Positions 5,948 through 8,065 of a stretch of DNA of 8,065 nucleotides are shown here, in pieces. Made by a program: the position numbers and the translations under genes. The first letter of the stretch is position 1. Each line of letters begins with the position of its first letter. The notes beneath the pieces are model-generated. The model made no database searches. It was not told the origin of the DNA and saw only the letters and a program-made list of their open reading frames with translations. The DNA is taken from assembly GCA_003511825.1 (NCBI GenBank), contig DOIU01000391.1, positions 1-8,065 on the forward strand, given 5' to 3'. Source of the DNA: Gammaproteobacteria bacterium (GTDB taxonomy: Bacteria > Pseudomonadota > Gammaproteobacteria > Granulosicoccales > Granulosicoccaceae).

Positions 5948-5982
5948 TGGCACTGTCACACCGTTTTCATAAACGGTGGCCA
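5948..5982 (+). other. Second stem-loop in the ligase / phoH spacer
   Basis: CACCGTTT (5959-5966) and AAACGGTG (5971-5978) form a perfect 8-bp stem with a TCAT loop. TGGC (5948-5951) can pair with GCCA (5979-5982) across a 7-base one-sided internal loop. It follows the previous stem-loop after only 10 bases, and again has no T run after it. Its function is unknown. Confidence 0.5.
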
Positions 5983-5985
5983 GAA

Positions 5986-6013
5986 TTGGCGCTCCTATGC
6001 CAGCCGTTATATC
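5986..6013 (+). promoter_or_regulatory. Weak candidate promoter for the PIN-PhoH gene
   Basis: TTGGCG (5986-5991) and TATATC (6008-6013), each 4 of 6 to consensus, are spaced by 16 bases just after the second stem-loop. Transcription would start near 6020 and leave a leader of about 125 bases, which includes a nine-T run at 6107-6115. The match is modest. Confidence 0.3.
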
Positions 6014-6144
6014 AATACCTTACCCGCGCGCGCTCGCCGATGGCGTCACTCCTCTGTTGCTCAACGGAAATAAATATTGCCAATGCGGTCTATACGCACA
6101 GTAAGGTTTTTTTTTCGGGTCGTCGCCCGGCCCTCTGGAGTCGC

Positions 6145-7590
6145 ATGAATAACATCACCGCCACCGCACTGTTTAACGACACAAAAACCACCCACTCACA
6201 TCAGAAAATCTATGTACTGGACACCAACGTCTTGCTGCACGATCCGCTGGCTGTTTATGCATTTCATGAGCACAAAGTCATTATCCCGATGACGGTGCTC
6301 GAAGAGCTTGACCATATCAAGGATCGTCGTGACAAGGATGTCAGCCGTGAAGCGCGAATCGCGATCAACACGATTGACAAGTTACTGGCCTCAGCCAGCA
6401 CGCGTGAAATTCAAGAAGGCGTGGAAATTTTTTCACCGGTCGATCACGGTGATAATTTGCCGGGCACGCTGGCTATTTTTCCTGATCAGCTGATTGACGA
6501 CAATGACGAGGCGGCGTTTTTGCGGGCGACGGAAGCGCATCACAACGACAATCGCATCATCAATGTCGCTCTGGTCTTGCAAAAGCAAAACACAGAGCGC
6601 TTTGTGTGCCTGGTGACTAAAGACATCAATATGCGGCTGAAGGCGCGAGGGTCAGGCCTGCTGCACGTTGAAGACTACCGCAATGATCGCGTCTTGGATG
6701 ACATTGACCTGCTCTCGACGGGCGTGCTGCCGATCAGTGGCAACTTCTGGGACCGCGTCACTGCGGTCCAGACAGAGCGTGACGGACGCAATACCCTCTA
6801 TCGCATCGCTAAGGACGAACTGCCAGACGTCTACCCCAATCAGTTTCTATTGGATGACAGCGGCTTTCTGGCCCGCGTGATAGACATCGGTGAACGCGAA
6901 GTCTCGTTGCTTGATATCCATCGTGAACAGCTCATGGCCAAGCGCATCTGGGGGTTAAGCCCTAAGAATTTGGAGCAAGCGATGGCGATCCATTTGCTGG
7001 AACAGCCTGATCTGGACATGACCATCCTCGCCGGTCAGGCCGGCAGCGGTAAAACGCTGCTCGCACTGGCCTATGGCCTGCAAGCCATTCTTGAAGAAAA
7101 GCGATACAACAAACTCATCGTCGCCCGCTCAACGCCACCTATTGCAGAAGACATCGGCTTTCTGCCGGGCACCGAAGAAGAGAAAATGGCCCCTTGGCTT
7201 GCCGCCTTTGACGATAACCTCGAAGTGCTGCACGGTACCGACGAATCGACCCATGGCAGTGTGCAATACGTGAAAGAGCGCGCCAATCTGCAGTTTAAAT
7301 CCTTAAACTTCATGCGCGGACGCTCATTCAATAACGCCTATATCGTGATCGATGAAGCGCAAGGGCTGACCCAATTCCAGCTAAAGTCCATTATCACCCG
7401 TGTCGGCACAAATTCTAAAATTGTCATCCTGGGTAACCTCGCGCAGATCGATAATAAATACATCACACCGCTGACGTCGGGTCTGACCTATATCGTTGAA
7501 CGCTTCAAACACTTTGAGCGCTCAGGCATGATGCACATCAACGGCGTGGAGCGCAGCGCACTGGCGGCGTTTGCCGAGGAGAACTTGTAA
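6145..7590 (+). CDS. PIN domain - PhoH family ATPase (PhoH2/YlaK type)
   Basis: This is a 481-residue cytoplasmic protein joining an N-terminal PIN-type nuclease domain to a C-terminal PhoH ATPase. Mycobacterial PhoH2 of this architecture acts as an RNA helicase and ribonuclease; the role here is inferred from that. PIN acidic residues are visible in YVLDTNVLLHD (D26), LEELD (E54), the DNDEAAF to NDNRIIN region (about 120-140) and LVTKD (D160). The ATPase part has Walker A AGQAGSGKT (296-304), DIGFLPGTEEEKMAPW (336-351), Walker B AYIVIDEAQ (398-406) and LGNLAQID (429-436). The ATG at 6145 has GGAG four bases before it and begins just ahead of the PIN domain, as in relatives. The frame is open further upstream, but that part is not conserved. 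Unlike the mycobacterial case, no antitoxin-like gene lies upstream. Confidence 0.92.
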   Translation: MNNITATALFNDTKTTHSHQKIYVLDTNVLLHDPLAVYAFHEHKVIIPMTVLEELDHIKDRRDKDVSREARIAINTIDKLLASASTREIQEGVEIFSPVDHGDNLPGTLAIFPDQLIDDNDEAAFLRATEAHHNDNRIINVALVLQKQNTERFVCLVTKDINMRLKARGSGLLHVEDYRNDRVLDDIDLLSTGVLPISGNFWDRVTAVQTERDGRNTLYRIAKDELPDVYPNQFLLDDSGFLARVIDIGEREVSLLDIHREQLMAKRIWGLSPKNLEQAMAIHLLEQPDLDMTILAGQAGSGKTLLALAYGLQAILEEKRYNKLIVARSTPPIAEDIGFLPGTEEEKMAPWLAAFDDNLEVLHGTDESTHGSVQYVKERANLQFKSLNFMRGRSFNNAYIVIDEAQGLTQFQLKSIITRVGTNSKIVILGNLAQIDNKYITPLTSGLTYIVERFKHFERSGMMHINGVERSALAAFAEENL

Positions 7591-7727
7591 AGCATGTGTG
7601 GCGCCGCATAGTCGGGGCTGATTGCTATACCGTTTTAGAGGCTGTCACTAGCACGTGTATTCATAGCGCCCTGCATCAGTTGTCGTATGGGTGTGGTTTT
7701 ATGCAGCTATGGCGCCTCTCTCTACGG
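7591..7727. other. Spacer between convergent phoH-type and dihydroorotase genes
   Basis: I see no terminator with a T run, no RNA gene and no supported coding region. A 77-codon plus-strand frame starting at 7596 has an unremarkable composition, lacks a good ribosome-binding site, and runs into the dihydroorotase coding sequence on the other strand. Confidence 0.5.
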
Positions 7728-8060
7728 TTATCGGCTGAAGCTCAGAGGCATGGCGGGTTGTTTGCTAAAGACTGGGCCATCACAATGAAATACTTGTTGT
7801 CCATTGACCCACGTGCTTTTGATGTGTGATGAAAAAACTTGGCCTTCAAAAGGTGACCAGCCGCAGTGGTATAAACTGTTCTCGCGGGTGACGGTGGTGC
7901 ACGTGTCGCTATCGACCAGCACCAAATCCGCGTAATACCCTTCGCGAATAAACCCTCGTTCGGCGATGGCGTATCGGATCGCTGGATTGTGGGCGGTCTT
8001 TTCTGCGACTTGCGCTAGCTGGAGTCGGCCCTGTTTGACATGTTCTAGGGAAACTCTGGT
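7728..8060 (-). CDS. pyrC: Dihydroorotase, C-terminal part (frame closed by TAA near the window edge; possibly broken)
   Basis: Dihydroorotase closes carbamoyl-aspartate to dihydroorotate in pyrimidine synthesis. Reading the minus strand from 8060 gives about 110 residues. They include LEHVKQGRLQLAQVAEKTAHNPA, shown here only by its ends LEHVKQGRL and EKTAHNPA, then RGFIREGYYADLVLVD, CGWSPFEGQVF and a closing LSFSR. REGYYADLVLVD and GWSPFEG are hallmarks of the C-terminal region of amidohydrolase-type dihydroorotases. The metal-binding histidines would lie outside the window. The tail looks natural and complete. In frame, however, a TAA occupies 8061-8063, where relatives continue into a helix ahead of this region. 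Either the gene carries a nonsense or frameshift mutation, or the last bases of the window are wrong. No ATG or GTG precedes the conserved block, so this is not a short gene of its own. Confidence 0.75.
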   Translation of the reverse strand, partial: TRVSLEHVKQGRLQLAQVAEKTAHNPAIRYAIAERGFIREGYYADLVLVDSDTCTTVTRENSLYHCGWSPFEGQVFSSHIKSTWVNGQQVFHCDGPVFSKQPAMPLSFSR

Positions 8061-8065
8061 TTAAC

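Noticed and set aside
6107..6115. Nine-T run before the PhoH start, considered as a terminator T tract
   Set aside because: No stable GC-rich stem ends immediately before it on the plus strand. The nearby CGGG/CCCG pairing lies after the run.
6145..7590. PIN-PhoH gene as part of a PhoAT-PhoH2 toxin-antitoxin pair
   Set aside because: The mycobacterial system has a small antitoxin gene directly upstream. Here the upstream spacer holds hairpins and no convincing small gene.
7596..7829. 77-codon plus-strand frame after the PhoH gene
   Set aside because: It has no good ribosome-binding site or recognisable motif, and it overlaps the antisense dihydroorotase end.

Overview
The window reads as chromosomal DNA of a gammaproteobacterium. 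The evidence is the engB / cytochrome c4 / dsbA neighbourhood familiar from Pseudomonas and its relatives, an Rnf-type RnfE subunit, a secreted Lig E-type DNA ligase, a DUF3461 protein and a PIN-PhoH ATPase. Base composition looks moderately GC-rich and even. I see no insertion sequence, phage gene, CRISPR array, tRNA or rRNA. Genus cannot be fixed from this sequence alone.

Layout, left to right. (1) The window opens inside hisC (+), a histidinol-phosphate aminotransferase lacking its N-terminal half. (2) Its stop overlaps, tail to tail, a 162-codon minus-strand open frame that is a scar of a biotin operon: two separated pieces of BioB, then the end of BioF, then the end of BioA, all in one uninterrupted frame. 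(3) About 225 bp with no recognisable gene leads to engB (-), the ribosome-assembly GTPase. (4) Divergent from engB are a dihaem cytochrome c4 gene (+) and dsbA (+), closed by a strong intrinsic terminator. (5) A DUF3461 gene (+) follows. (6) rnfE (-) stands alone, without the rest of the rnf operon. (7) Head to head with it is a signal-peptide-bearing ATP-dependent DNA ligase (+) with a good sigma70-type promoter. (8) A 271-bp spacer carrying two marked stem-loops precedes a PIN-PhoH ATPase gene (+). (9) The window ends in the C-terminal part of a dihydroorotase gene (-), whose frame is closed by a TAA three bases from the edge.

Functionally this is mostly housekeeping: histidine and pyrimidine synthesis, ribosome assembly, periplasmic electron transfer and disulfide formation, membrane electron transport, periplasmic DNA joining, and an RNA-related ATPase. 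The genes do not form one pathway. Cytochrome c4, DsbA and the secreted ligase all act in the periplasm, but the first two share a neighbourhood by conserved synteny rather than by a shared reaction.

The most unusual item is the biotin-gene mosaic at 531-1019, which looks like an operon collapsed by several deletions that happened to keep one reading frame. Second are the paired stem-loops between the ligase and PhoH genes. Third are the orphan rnfE and the possible nonsense change in the dihydroorotase gene. I found no convincing new multi-gene system.
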